The notes under the pieces are model-generated. The model searched no databases and was not told the origin of the DNA. It worked only from the letters and a program-made list of their open reading frames with translations. Below, one piece after another: positions 6,515 to 15,440 of a stretch of DNA of 64,000 nt. A program made the position numbers and the translations under genes. The DNA comes from an uncultured Shewanella sp. (lineage in GTDB: Bacteria > Pseudomonadota > Gammaproteobacteria > Enterobacterales > Shewanellaceae): contig CANNEE010000004.1 in assembly GCA_947503555.1 (NCBI GenBank), positions 62,001 to 126,000 on the forward strand. Direction: 5' to 3'. Within the stretch, counting starts at the first letter, position 1. Each line of letters starts with the position of its first letter.

Positions 6515-8259
6515 TATTTTACCTCTTGATAAATTCCAGGAATCAGACTCAGGATGGATTCTGCTTCATTCCAAGCGGGGTGTAGTCCTTCGTCATCTAG
6601 CTTCATCTCCGCCTGTTTTAGTAGCTTAGGTTGAAGATTAGGTAGTATCTTTTGGGTGATGAATTCAATGATCTTCTCGAAATTTTTGCGGTAATGGCTC
6701 GCATCCAAGTGTAGATATAAGGACTCTTCAATGCACGATTTGAAGGAGAGTAAACACCAGATGTCAGTCGCCGATTGAACGATTACTTGTTCAGGGCAAC
6801 CAAAACAGCTTAACAGGTCAGCACAAGCTAATCGCTCTCCCTCTTTAGCGAGCCCTCGGGCCTGTGCTTTTTTGGTGTATTTTTCTGATTGTTTACTGAA
6901 TGGGTTTTCGCAACTTCCACCGTTTGATGTGCGACTGAGATTTGGGTAATTAACCATGTTCTCCTGATCAATCACTAACACATCAAGCGCAAGATTCATT
7001 CGAGCTTGCAAAGGGCTACATCCGTTCTTTATTTGCTCTTCTCGAATTGCCATAGTATCTTGCATCATGCCCTGATTGGCGACTTTATTACCTTCGCTGT
7101 AATGTTCCCTCCGGGTATTGGGTGTGTTGTTGAGCATGATATCGTTTGCCATAGTCCCTTGGTGATAAGCTGTTATCTGCGCACCTGTTTCACGGAATCG
7201 GCTGATGACCGGGCGAAGGCGTCGCCCTGTTTGGTCGGTAAAGGTGAAGTATTTTTCCATCCAGCGTTTTAAAAAACTCTGAAGCATAGCTGCTTTCACG
7301 GGTTGCACCTTTCCGTGAGCAATCGTTTGCAATAGCGTCGCATTTTCACCTGTGTTAATACACTTTGATGCTGCGAGTAACCTGTCAAAGAAATCCAAAG
7401 AATACTTGGGAATATTCAGCTCATGCCCACCCATTTCCACTTGAATGTTTTTGAATGCTCTGCGTTTGAATGTAGGCATGGTATACCAAACATTCCCTAT
7501 TGTTGTCGAAGCGTTCTCAGGCTGCTTTAATCGAAACAAATCACTTGTGTTGGAGTATGTGTAATAAGCCAGCAGATACGTCCCTGCGCACATCATTTTG
7601 GTGATACCACTGCATAATGGGTACTCCTTTCCCTGCCAAACGAAAGTCATGGTTGGAATGCTTTTTGAAGCGTTGATATGCACTTCAGGCTGTGCCATAA
7701 ACTGGATGTGGGTTTGCTTAAATAACTGCCGTAAAAATGGTAACAACTGATTTAAGTCACTACGAGTGTAACTCTCGAATGGTTCCTGGTCATGTCCACT
7801 TCTTATGATTACACGATCGAAGTAGTGATGCGGGAGGTCAAGATATCGTGTAAATAGAATCTTCATCTGAGAATGCGCTCCCTTGTAGGTGGTGCTTTTA
7901 ATTAAGCCCTGCATCACTTGCTCATTCAAATACGACATGTAACCCTCAAGAGAGCTTTGAGTTAATGCAGTTTCGTCATGAATATCACACCATCGGACGT
8001 ATTGAGAGAAAACTTTAAAATAAGCGTAAATCGAGGATTGACTCACTCCTTCTGCCAGTTTTTCATTAACTCGGTTTTTGAATTGAAAAATGAAGTGGTC
8101 ACGGTTCTTAGCTTCAAATTGTTCACCTTCTTGCAATCGTTTTGTACTGGGCACGTGTTTGAAGCGAAGACGATTGAAGTCAGCCTTACAGTTGCATGAT
8201 GTATCTAGCAGAATGCACAGTTCTGGATTCCAGCCATTTAGGTAAGCGATATCACTCAT
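6514..8259 (-). CDS. recombinase-like protein with degenerate active site (middle gene of module)
   Basis: About 581 residues from the ATG of MSDIAYLNGW, which overlaps the stop of the 440-aa recombinase (ATGAGTGA); an upstream in-frame ATG at 8280 is less likely. The layout follows a tyrosine recombinase: a SAM-like N-terminal core-binding region, then a catalytic-like region. The box I arginine appears lost (YTYSNTSDLFRLK, 234-245) and box II reads SRFRETGAQ, without the histidine, although TRREHYSEG retains a tyrosine. A C-terminal Cys cluster (ACADLLSCFGCP) may bind zinc. It is likely an accessory DNA-binding subunit, not an active enzyme. It may be the VPA1269-type member of the four-gene set (from memory). 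Confidence 0.7.
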   Translation of the reverse strand: MSDIAYLNGWNPELCILLDTSCNCKADFNRLRFKHVPSTKRLQEGEQFEAKNRDHFIFQFKNRVNEKLAEGVSQSSIYAYFKVFSQYVRWCDIHDETALTQSSLEGYMSYLNEQVMQGLIKSTTYKGAHSQMKILFTRYLDLPHHYFDRVIIRSGHDQEPFESYTRSDLNQLLPFLRQLFKQTHIQFMAQPEVHINASKSIPTMTFVWQGKEYPLCSGITKMMCAGTYLLAYYTYSNTSDLFRLKQPENASTTIGNVWYTMPTFKRRAFKNIQVEMGGHELNIPKYSLDFFDRLLAASKCINTGENATLLQTIAHGKVQPVKAAMLQSFLKRWMEKYFTFTDQTGRRLRPVISRFRETGAQITAYHQGTMANDIMLNNTPNTRREHYSEGNKVANQGMMQDTMAIREEQIKNGCSPLQARMNLALDVLVIDQENMVNYPNLSRTSNGGSCENPFSKQSEKYTKKAQARGLAKEGERLACADLLSCFGCPEQVIVQSATDIWCLLSFKSCIEESLYLHLDASHYRKNFEKIIEFITQKILPNLQPKLLKQAEMKLDDEGLHPAWNEAESILSLIPGIYQEVK

Positions 8260-9574
8260 GATTATCTTTAAGCGCCTCATGCATGATATTGTCTAACAGA
8301 CCGAATTTTGTCTTGAATATCTCTTTGTGCTTCAAGAAACGAAGATATTTCCATGTAGTTGATTCACTGTTGTGCCCCATCCAATCCATAAGAAGTTCCA
8401 TACATTCCATTGAAGATAATCCAGCCTCAAGTAAATCATTTAAGCGATATGTTCCATAGGTTGAACGTAAGTCATGAAAACGATGCGTAAATGAAGGACT
8501 GGTCTTTTTAATTAACGTTCGTAGTTCTACCCATCTTGCCTCTATAGATTTACCTGTAACAGGATTTCCTTGTTCGCTGACAAAAAGCGGTTCGTGACGC
8601 TCGCATAACTGAAGCTTTTCAACAGCAGCTTGCTTTAGATTGGCTGCAGTAACAGGTAAGCCCTTAAGTTTTAGATTGAGCTTATTGATCCGCTTGAGTC
8701 TTCGTTCTGAGGTACGATATTCATTGAGCTTGTTGAGAAGAACTGAAGAAATTTCAACTCGCCTTTGTTTTAGGTATTTGGTTTGTACACCCGTTGATTG
8801 TGGCGATAAAACTATCTCGTAACGATGCTCACTTTCAGCTAATGATGTAGCTGTATCGATAGCATCAAGGGAGAGTGTTGCTACCTCTTGAATGCGCATA
8901 CCTGTATCAGTGGAAATCAATGTCTGTAGGCGTAACTCTTCTGAGGCATTGGGTAGGTGTTGAGTTAGAATACTAAGAGACTCTTGGCTGAGTGGTGATA
9001 GAGGGCGTATGCTTTTACTACTTGCGTCCTTTGGCACTTTAATTCTCAAGTCGCTTGTTGTGACAGTGAAGGTTGGTGAGATGTGGGCAAGCATTCCCTG
9101 GTTTTGAACTGAAATGAACTCCAGCTTAAATGGAGCTTCTTTCTCATTCTTTATTCTCAAATACCCATTGTGCATTAACCATTTGTAGAAATTAACGATT
9201 TGGTTCATTCGGACACTAGCAGTACTGTGTGCAAGCTCTCCTCTCTTTATTCGTTTTAATAAATGAGAACGGAAAAGATAAGTTGGTTTGAGCCTTTTGA
9301 TTGGAGGGAATTTATCCCACTCAAGCCCTTTATCCTCAAGGAACTGATAATAGGCGTGTAAGGCTTGAGCGCAAGGGGATAGGTCTTTAGCATCCTTTAC
9401 CGATTTCTGGTAGAAAAGGTAGCTATTAGCTTCATGATTGAATGAGCCATTTTGATGAAAAAGAGTTGGGAGGGTGCCAATGTTACCGTTAACAGGGGCG
9501 CAGTGACATTCGTTATGATTGATTGATAACTCTGTGTTTTTATAGACATCGTTTGATTGAATTATAAATGACAT
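8252..9574 (-). CDS. tyrosine recombinase/integrase, first gene of the island module
   Basis: 440 residues with the complete tyrosine-recombinase signature: R227 in TDTGMRIQEVATL, H367 and R370 in HRFHDLRST, H401 in WMGHNSES and the nucleophile Y410. The N-terminal part (about 60-140) is the core-binding domain (SAM-like). AGGTGAAAAT precedes the ATG. It leads a four-gene operon with overlapping start and stop codons and lies next to gor at the island edge, with an inverted repeat 22 nt upstream of its start. This is the probable catalytic integrase (comparable to VPA1270 or GmtY sets, recalled, not checked). Confidence 0.85.
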   Translation of the reverse strand: MSFIIQSNDVYKNTELSINHNECHCAPVNGNIGTLPTLFHQNGSFNHEANSYLFYQKSVKDAKDLSPCAQALHAYYQFLEDKGLEWDKFPPIKRLKPTYLFRSHLLKRIKRGELAHSTASVRMNQIVNFYKWLMHNGYLRIKNEKEAPFKLEFISVQNQGMLAHISPTFTVTTSDLRIKVPKDASSKSIRPLSPLSQESLSILTQHLPNASEELRLQTLISTDTGMRIQEVATLSLDAIDTATSLAESEHRYEIVLSPQSTGVQTKYLKQRRVEISSVLLNKLNEYRTSERRLKRINKLNLKLKGLPVTAANLKQAAVEKLQLCERHEPLFVSEQGNPVTGKSIEARWVELRTLIKKTSPSFTHRFHDLRSTYGTYRLNDLLEAGLSSMECMELLMDWMGHNSESTTWKYLRFLKHKEIFKTKFGLLDNIMHEALKDNHE

Positions 9575-9595
9575 ATTTTCACCTAGAAAAAATCA

Positions 9596-9620
9596 CTGGC
9601 TATACATACCATATAGCCAG
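9596..9620. repeat. inverted repeat, candidate att core or recombinase operator
   Basis: CTGGCTATA (9596-9604) and TATAGCCAG (9612-9620) are perfect inverted 9-bp arms around the 7-bp spacer CATACCA. Tyrosine-recombinase core sites have this geometry (inverted arms, 6-8 bp overlap). It lies between the recombinase start (9574) and the end of gor (9672), where an island boundary is expected. Confidence 0.5.
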
Positions 9621-9671
9621 AAATTAGTTATTTTCCAGATTCAATTATGTGTGCAAGATGCTTTTCCTACA

Positions 9672-11030
9672 CTAACCTGTCATAGTAACGAACTCTTCAG
9701 CGCCCGTAGGGTGAATGGCTACAACAGCATCAAAGTCTGCCTTGGTTGCGCCCATTTTCATGGCAACACCAAAGCCTTGCAGAATTTCATCCATACCAAA
9801 ACCTATACCGTGAATACCGACAACGGTTTGTTCTTCACCAGCACAGATAAGTTTCATCTTGCATGGCTGTCTGTGGGCTGTCACAGCGGTATACATGGAG
9901 GTAAAAGTTGACTTGTAGACAGTGATTTTGTCTTCACCAAATTTCGCTTTAGCTTCTGGCTCGGTGAGTCCCATGGTGCCGATAACCGGATGACTAAATA
10001 CTACGGTTGGGATCAGGTCATAGTCCATCTTAGCATTCGACATGCCATTAAATAGACGCTCAGAAAGCAAGCGGCCTGCTTTTACCGCGACAGGAGTCAA
10101 TTCAACACCACCAGCCATGATATCGCCAACACAATAGATACCTGGCGCTTTAGTATTTTGCTGCTCGTCGGTTATCACATAGCCTTTAGCATCTAGCTCT
10201 ACCTGAGTATTCTCTAGGCCGATATTGTCTGTAGATGGTGAACGCCCAATTGCCCAAATCAAAGTATCGACTTCATAACTTTCACCGCTTTCTAGGGTCA
10301 GGGTTAGGCTGCCATCGGCATTTTTCACCACAGATTGAGGAATACTGTGGGTGTGAAGTGTTGGCCCTTCTGTTTCCATGGACTCCATTAATGTTTCATA
10401 GAGGATTGGGTCGAAGTTTCTCAATGGAGCATGTTTACGTACAAACAGGTGGGTTTCACTACCAAGAGCGTGTAATACGCCTGCTAACTCAACTGCAATA
10501 TAACCTGCGCCAATTACGGCGACACGCTTAGGTTGCTCGGTTAGAGCGAAAAAGCCGTCTGAGTCTATGCCGTACTCGGCACCGGGAATATTCGGAATGA
10601 CAGGCGCACCGCCTGTGGCGATAAGAATATGATCGGCTGTATAGTGCTCGCCATTCACTTCAATGGTTTTGCCGTCTACAAAACGGCCATAGCCATTGAC
10701 TAGCGTCACGCCATTATTTGCAAGCCCTTTGTCGTAGGAAGCGTGAATACGTTTGATATAGGCTTCGCGACTATCGACAAGGGTTTGCCAGTTAAATTTG
10801 TTAACCGACACATCAAAGCCATAATCTTTGGCGTATAAATGAAGCGCTTCGGCCACATGGGCGCCATACCACATCACCTTTTTCGGTACACAGCCTACGT
10901 TGACGCAAGTGCCACCAACATGTTTGGCTTCGATGAGTAGCACTTTGGCGCCTCTCATTGCCGCTCGGTTTGCCGAGGCGATACCGCCGCTGCCTGCACC
11001 TAAGCAGATATAATCAAAATGTTGGGCCAT
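9672..11030 (-). CDS. gor: glutathione-disulfide reductase
   Basis: NADPH-dependent reduction of glutathione disulfide in the cytoplasm. 452 residues, the usual length. N-terminal FAD-binding [10 protein letters not shown] (11-20), redox-active pair C42-VNV-G-C47 in [18 protein letters not shown]-binding [11 protein letters not shown], and the C-terminal catalytic HPTGAEE (H440, E445). The gene is intact although the island's recombinase module starts only about 100 bp beyond its stop. The next minus-strand gene upstream is 140 bp away, so it is probably monocistronic. Confidence 0.97.
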   Translation of the reverse strand: MAQHFDYICLGAGSGGIASANRAAMRGAKVLLIEAKHVGGTCVNVGCVPKKVMWYGAHVAEALHLYAKDYGFDVSVNKFNWQTLVDSREAYIKRIHASYDKGLANNGVTLVNGYGRFVDGKTIEVNGEHYTADHILIATGGAPVIPNIPGAEYGIDSDGFFALTEQPKRVAVIGAGYIAVELAGVLHALGSETHLFVRKHAPLRNFDPILYETLMESMETEGPTLHTHSIPQSVVKNADGSLTLTLESGESYEVDTLIWAIGRSPSTDNIGLENTQVELDAKGYVITDEQQNTKAPGIYCVGDIMAGGVELTPVAVKAGRLLSERLFNGMSNAKMDYDLIPTVVFSHPVIGTMGLTEPEAKAKFGEDKITVYKSTFTSMYTAVTAHRQPCKMKLICAGEEQTVVGIHGIGFGMDEILQGFGVAMKMGATKADFDAVVAIHPTGAEEFVTMTG

Positions 11031-11170
11031 CTTGTTCTCCAGTAAATTATCTGTGATTCCATTTATATTGGGTCATTGTAGGAAGATTCAATTCGAGTTA
11101 CTAGAATCAATCGTTATTCGCTTTCATATGACCGTATAGTGGGCAACATTGTCACAGAATTAATAGAGTG

Positions 11171-11626
11171 TCATCGTCTATGTTGGCATCGAGCATAGTC
11201 CTCTTGTTTTGGACCTTCGGCGCTGCATTTCATACATTTCCATTCTTTTTCTCTTATTGTGAGCTCCTGATTTTGATAGCCCTTAGTGCTGCTCTTATGT
11301 TTTTTAAGTTGTTTTATTCTTTGTGCTAACCAGCGGCAGTTTGGGTCATTTGCCACCTTAGCTTGGCGGGTAAGTTGTTTTTTACGATTAAGAATATTCT
11401 TGGATTTGTTATTGCTTTTTTGTTGCAGAGGGCTTTTCATTGCTTTGGGTTGAGCTGTCTTAAACTCCAAACTGCTCTCGATAGTTGTTGGTAACTTAAT
11501 CGGATTGCCTTGGCTATCTAACACGGTTCCCAAAGGTAGCTTTTCTGGTGGTTTGGGGTCATTGGCGGCTGAAACTGAAGCGCTCAGCAGGCAAAATATA
11601 AGCAACTGGCTTTTTTTAGGTAACAT
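11171..11626 (-). CDS. secreted hypothetical protein, Cys-containing
   Basis: 151 residues that I do not recognise. A clear signal peptide (hydrophobic 7-20, cleavage about SVSA|AND) is followed by a basic, low-complexity middle rich in K, Q and N, and a C-terminal part with four cysteines (C97, C131, C134, C147) that could form disulfides. Start at MLPKKS, with GGAG upstream. It is likely periplasmic. No domain can be named. Confidence 0.7.
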   Translation of the reverse strand: MLPKKSQLLIFCLLSASVSAANDPKPPEKLPLGTVLDSQGNPIKLPTTIESSLEFKTAQPKAMKSPLQQKSNNKSKNILNRKKQLTRQAKVANDPNCRWLAQRIKQLKKHKSSTKGYQNQELTIREKEWKCMKCSAEGPKQEDYARCQHRR

Positions 11627-11748
11627 TCCTTGTTACTCCTATATTTTGGGGTGGGAATACAGCAAACGAAGCGAACTTACTTCATTGAAAGGTTAGTGTG
11701 TACAGACTGACTTTGCAGTCTAACCTGTGTCTGATTTTAGCGCTGTCA

Positions 11749-12525
11749 CTAGAAGATCCAGGTGAGGTGGCCACCGAAGAAGGTCTTGTTTAAGCCAGAA
11801 GTATTAGGGCTTTCTTGTTTAATATCTTGCTGAGCAAAGCTGTGGCTAAGATGAGCAGATATGAGCATGAACTCTGTGATTGGGTACTCGACTTCTACGC
11901 CAAGCTGCAGGTGATTTTTACCGTTGTGTTGTTCCGTCGCATATTGATAATCTAGTGATTGAGTGATGTAAGGTGAAAGAGTTAATTTATCCGTGACATT
12001 CCAATGGCTATGTAAATTCAGCTCAATAAAGTATCCCTTAGCTTGGGTTGCATAGGTGTAGTTAATGGATGGCGTTAACCAGGTTAACCCTGTGTAGGCA
12101 AGGGTACTAAAAAGCTCATTATCATGGCTGCGTTCCTCTCCATAGAACTCAAGCCTTTGATAGCCTAAACTGGCTTGGAGCTGGTCATTAAGCTGAGCCG
12201 TATACTCTAGACCTAGATTCCATTCGATATAATGAGCCTGTGTGCCACGCCCCATAGTGGCGTATAAGGTTAGTGCATCTTTTTGCAGTGCCGCAGTGGT
12301 CCAAATTATTGCGCCATCTTCTAAGTTATTACGCCCTTCAGAGATATATTTTGAATCAAATCCTAAATCCAATAGCAGTTGAAAACTCTCGCCCTTTGCA
12401 GCTTCTAGTGTGCTAAGTAAATGTTGCTCGTCATGAGTGATTGACTCTGTTGGCTGCTCTCCATAACAAGGAGTCGTTAGCAGTAGGTGTATCGCTATTA
12501 CATTGACTTGCTTGAGGGGGCGCAT
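11749..12525 (-). CDS. outer-membrane beta-barrel protein
   Basis: About 258 residues from the ATG of MRPLKQVN, which has AAAGGA at 6-nt spacing; an in-frame ATG ten codons upstream is weaker. A signal peptide is followed by alternating amphipathic strands and a terminal aromatic (HLTWIF), as in outer-membrane barrels. The opening segment (LLLDLGFDSKYISEGRN) resembles the TorF/Gcw_chp porin-like family, whose substrates are largely unknown. It lies 250 nt from the divergent prlC with no operon partner. Confidence 0.65.
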   Translation of the reverse strand: MRPLKQVNVIAIHLLLTTPCYGEQPTESITHDEQHLLSTLEAAKGESFQLLLDLGFDSKYISEGRNNLEDGAIIWTTAALQKDALTLYATMGRGTQAHYIEWNLGLEYTAQLNDQLQASLGYQRLEFYGEERSHDNELFSTLAYTGLTWLTPSINYTYATQAKGYFIELNLHSHWNVTDKLTLSPYITQSLDYQYATEQHNGKNHLQLGVEVEYPITEFMLISAHLSHSFAQQDIKQESPNTSGLNKTFFGGHLTWIF

Positions 12526-12751
12526 GGGAGTTCCTTTAGGTGTTAATACCTGCACTTTCTATAGGGTTAAATGTGATTTTATGGGCTATGTAAATTTTGT
12601 AAAAGATAACGAATGGCATTTGTGGTCGAGTTATCAATCATTTATTCCTATCTTGAGTTTCATAGTAAGTGTTGATTGTAATCAATGATTTATATTTGGC
12701 TGCCTTGTTAGGTATGTGACACATACTTTGCCATTTAAAGTGGCGCTAGCG

Positions 12752-12780
12752 CTTGAATCTTACTGAGTTCACCCCTATTT
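12752..12780 (+). promoter_or_regulatory. heat-shock (sigma-32-like) promoter of prlC
   Basis: CTTGAA (12752-12757), 14-nt spacer, CCCCTATTT (12772-12780), close to the sigma-32 consensus CTTGAAA-N13-15-CCCCATNT, about 35 nt before the prlC ATG. E. coli prlC is known to be heat-shock regulated. Confidence 0.55.
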
Positions 12781-12813
12781 ATATGAAAGTAGCTAATCAT
12801 TTAGAGGCCAGAT

Positions 12814-14853
12814 ATGACCAATCCTTTGCTAACTCATCCTGTTTTGCCGCCGTTTGCCGATATCAAACCAGAGCACATTCAACCTGCGGTGGAGCAGGCA
12901 ATCAGTCATTGTCGAGAAACGATAGATAAGGTGTTGGCTCAAAAGGAAGAGGCGTCTTGGGACAATCTTGTGGCGCCTCTAGAGCAAGCGGATGACCAAT
13001 TGAGTCAGGTTTGGTCGCCAATCTCACATATGAATTCGGTATTGAGTACCGATGAGTGGCGTGAGGCTCACGATGCTTGTTTGCCGCTATTATCTGAATA
13101 TGGCACCTATGTTGGTCAGCACCAAGGCTTATATCAAGCCTATAAGTCTCTGCGAGCTTCAAAGGAGTTCGATGGATTGTCTCAAGCTCAGAAGACAGTG
13201 ATAGAGCATAGCTTACGTGATTTTGAGCTCTCGGGAATTGGCTTAGATGATAAACAAAAAGAGCGATACGGTGAGATTGTAAAGCGTATGTCTGAGCTCA
13301 CCAGTGGTTTCTCTAATCAGTTATTAGATGCCACTCAGGCTTGGACCAAGTTGATTACTGATGAGGCTGAGCTTGAAGGCTTGCCTGAATCTGCCATTGA
13401 TGCTGCAAAAGCTATGGCTGACGCTAAAGGTGAAACGGGTTGGTTATTCACATTGGACTTCCCTTCATATCTGCCGGTCATGACCTATAGCAGTAACCGC
13501 CAGTTAAGAGAAGAGTGTTATCGTGCCTTTGTCACTCGCGCATCGGATCAAGGTCCTAATGCAGGCGAGTTTGATAACGGTCCTTTAATGGATGAGATCC
13601 TGACTCTGCGCCATGAATTAGCGCAACTACTGGGCTTTGATAGTTTTGCGCATAAATCTCTTGCTACTAAGATGGCAGAAAGCCCAGAGCAAGTTTTGGC
13701 TTTCTTAAATGAGTTAGCGACTCGCTCTAAATCACAGGGTGAAGCTGAGTTAGCTGAGCTTAAGGCTTTCGCTAAACAAGAGTTTGATGTTGATGGAATG
13801 CAAGCCTGGGACTTGAGTTTCTATGGCGAGAAGCTGAAGCAACATAAGTATCAAGTCTCTCAAGAGGAACTGCGCCCTTATTTCCCTGAAAATAAAGTCT
13901 TGTCGGGTTTATTCTATACTGTCTCACGTTTGTTTGGCTTAACGATCAGTGAAGTCAATGAGTTCAATACTTGGCATAAAGATGTACGCCTGTTTGATAT
14001 TTATGATGCCAACAAGGTGCACAGAGGAAGTTTCTATTTAGATCTCTACGCTAGAGAAGGTAAGCGTGGTGGAGCTTGGATGGATGATTGCCGTGTTAGA
14101 CGTCAAACAGCCTATGGTTTGCAAAAGCCAGTGGCTTACTTGACCTGTAACTTTAATGCTCCAGTTGGCGATAAGCCTGCCCTGTTTACCCATGATGAAG
14201 TGACAACCCTATTCCATGAGTTTGGTCATGGGATTCACCATATGCTGACACAAATTGAGGTGGCAGGCGTATCAGGTATTAATGGTGTGCCGTGGGATGC
14301 GGTAGAGCTGCCAAGTCAATTTATGGAAAACTGGTGCTGGCAAGAGGAAGCGTTAGCTGAGATCTCCGGTCACTATGAAACTGGCGAGCCTTTGCCTAAA
14401 GCTATGCTAGATAAGATGTTAGCGGCGAAGAACTTTCAATCAGGCATGATGATGTTGCGCCAGCTTGAATTCTCCTTATTTGACTTCCGTCTGCATAAAG
14501 AATTTAACCCAGAGCTTGGTCCTAAGGTACAGGCCACTTTGAATGATGTTCGTCGTCAAACTGCGGTAGTGATTGCCCCTGAATTTAACCGTTTTCAACA
14601 TGGCTTTGCCCATATCTTCGCTGGTGGCTATGCCGCTGGTTATTACAGTTACAAGTGGGCTGAAGTATTATCGGCAGATGCTTTTTCTCGTTTTGAAGAT
14701 GAAGGTATTTTCAATGCCACTACGGGACAAGACTTCCTGCATAATATTCTCGAGATGGGTGGCAGTGAAGAGCCCATGACCTTGTTTAAACGCTTTATGG
14801 GAAGAGAGCCGAGCATAGATGCGTTACTGCGTCATTCAGGTATTGCGGCCTAA
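12814..14853 (+). CDS. prlC: oligopeptidase A
   Basis: Cytoplasmic M3-family zinc metallopeptidase that degrades short peptides, including cleaved signal peptides. 679 residues, the family length. Active site HEFGH at 468-472 with the downstream VELPSQFMENW segment that supplies the third zinc ligand. N-terminal helical lid domain as in OpdA. AGAGGCC precedes the ATG. In E. coli prlC is followed by rsmJ; here rsmJ is far away (30.2 kb) and prlC is followed directly by a terminator. Confidence 0.97.
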   Translation: MTNPLLTHPVLPPFADIKPEHIQPAVEQAISHCRETIDKVLAQKEEASWDNLVAPLEQADDQLSQVWSPISHMNSVLSTDEWREAHDACLPLLSEYGTYVGQHQGLYQAYKSLRASKEFDGLSQAQKTVIEHSLRDFELSGIGLDDKQKERYGEIVKRMSELTSGFSNQLLDATQAWTKLITDEAELEGLPESAIDAAKAMADAKGETGWLFTLDFPSYLPVMTYSSNRQLREECYRAFVTRASDQGPNAGEFDNGPLMDEILTLRHELAQLLGFDSFAHKSLATKMAESPEQVLAFLNELATRSKSQGEAELAELKAFAKQEFDVDGMQAWDLSFYGEKLKQHKYQVSQEELRPYFPENKVLSGLFYTVSRLFGLTISEVNEFNTWHKDVRLFDIYDANKVHRGSFYLDLYAREGKRGGAWMDDCRVRRQTAYGLQKPVAYLTCNFNAPVGDKPALFTHDEVTTLFHEFGHGIHHMLTQIEVAGVSGINGVPWDAVELPSQFMENWCWQEEALAEISGHYETGEPLPKAMLDKMLAAKNFQSGMMMLRQLEFSLFDFRLHKEFNPELGPKVQATLNDVRRQTAVVIAPEFNRFQHGFAHIFAGGYAAGYYSYKWAEVLSADAFSRFEDEGIFNATTGQDFLHNILEMGGSEEPMTLFKRFMGREPSIDALLRHSGIAA

Positions 14854-14882
14854 CATGAGTGAGTCGTGAGAATACACCAATA

Positions 14883-14908
14883 AAAAAGGAGGCTTTCGCC
14901 TCCTTTTT
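14883..14908. terminator. bidirectional terminator, prlC / redoxin
   Basis: AAAAAGGAGGC and GCCTCCTTTTT form an 11-bp stem with a TTTC loop and A/T flanks on both sides. It serves convergent prlC (+) and the redoxin gene (-). Confidence 0.9.
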
Positions 14909-14933
14909 GTTATCCACTTAATCTATGTCAGTT

Positions 14934-15440
14934 TTATAAACTTGCAATAGTCGCCGTTTGTGGCTCGCACAAAAGTGGTTTGAGTTTCGTCTCCTTAGTC
15001 AAACCTCGATAGTACTTACGATAACGACCTTGTTCGTCTGTCACTAGCATGATTGGGGTCGCAGGAATGCCACCCATGGCCTTAACTAATGATTTTGATG
15101 CTCTATAAGCGGGAAGTTTAACCCCTAAGTCAAACAAGGCTCGCTTCAATGCCACAAAATTCCCATGTACACCTAACATAACAGGGGTGAAGCTCTGATT
15201 GCACTGTTCTTGTAGTTGGTTTAACACTCTGGCTTGTTTGATGCACCAGCTACATTCGGGCTCAAAGAACATTATGGCGACAGGCTTTCCTTTAAGCTGC
15301 TTAAGATCTGTCACTTGGCCTGAACGTAGATTTTTATGTTCAAATCCTAGTAACTGAGGTTTGTCATCGCTATTGGCAAAACCCAAACTCGAGACAAGTA
15401 GCAGTACAGAAGTGATGCCCAATCGCCATATTTGTTTCAT
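14934..15440 (-). CDS. periplasmic thioredoxin-like (TlpA/redoxin) protein
   Basis: 168 residues: signal peptide (1-22, cleavage near GFA|NSDD), then a thioredoxin fold with CSWC (C63, C66) and the cis-proline region GIPATPIM. It is probably a periplasmic thiol reductase. Its ATG overlaps the TAA of the TonB receptor gene (TAATG), so the two are translationally coupled and likely share a task. The receptor plug carries a CSMC pair, a possible substrate. The family is clear; the partner is inferred. Confidence 0.8.
   Translation of the reverse strand: MKQIWRLGITSVLLLVSSLGFANSDDKPQLLGFEHKNLRSGQVTDLKQLKGKPVAIMFFEPECSWCIKQARVLNQLQEQCNQSFTPVMLGVHGNFVALKRALFDLGVKLPAYRASKSLVKAMGGIPATPIMLVTDEQGRYRKYYRGLTKETKLKPLLCEPQTATIASL

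Noticed and set aside
4011-9620. Reading the recombinase module as a prophage
   Set aside because: No capsid, tail, lysis or phage-repressor genes are visible; only recombinases and defence-type cargo.
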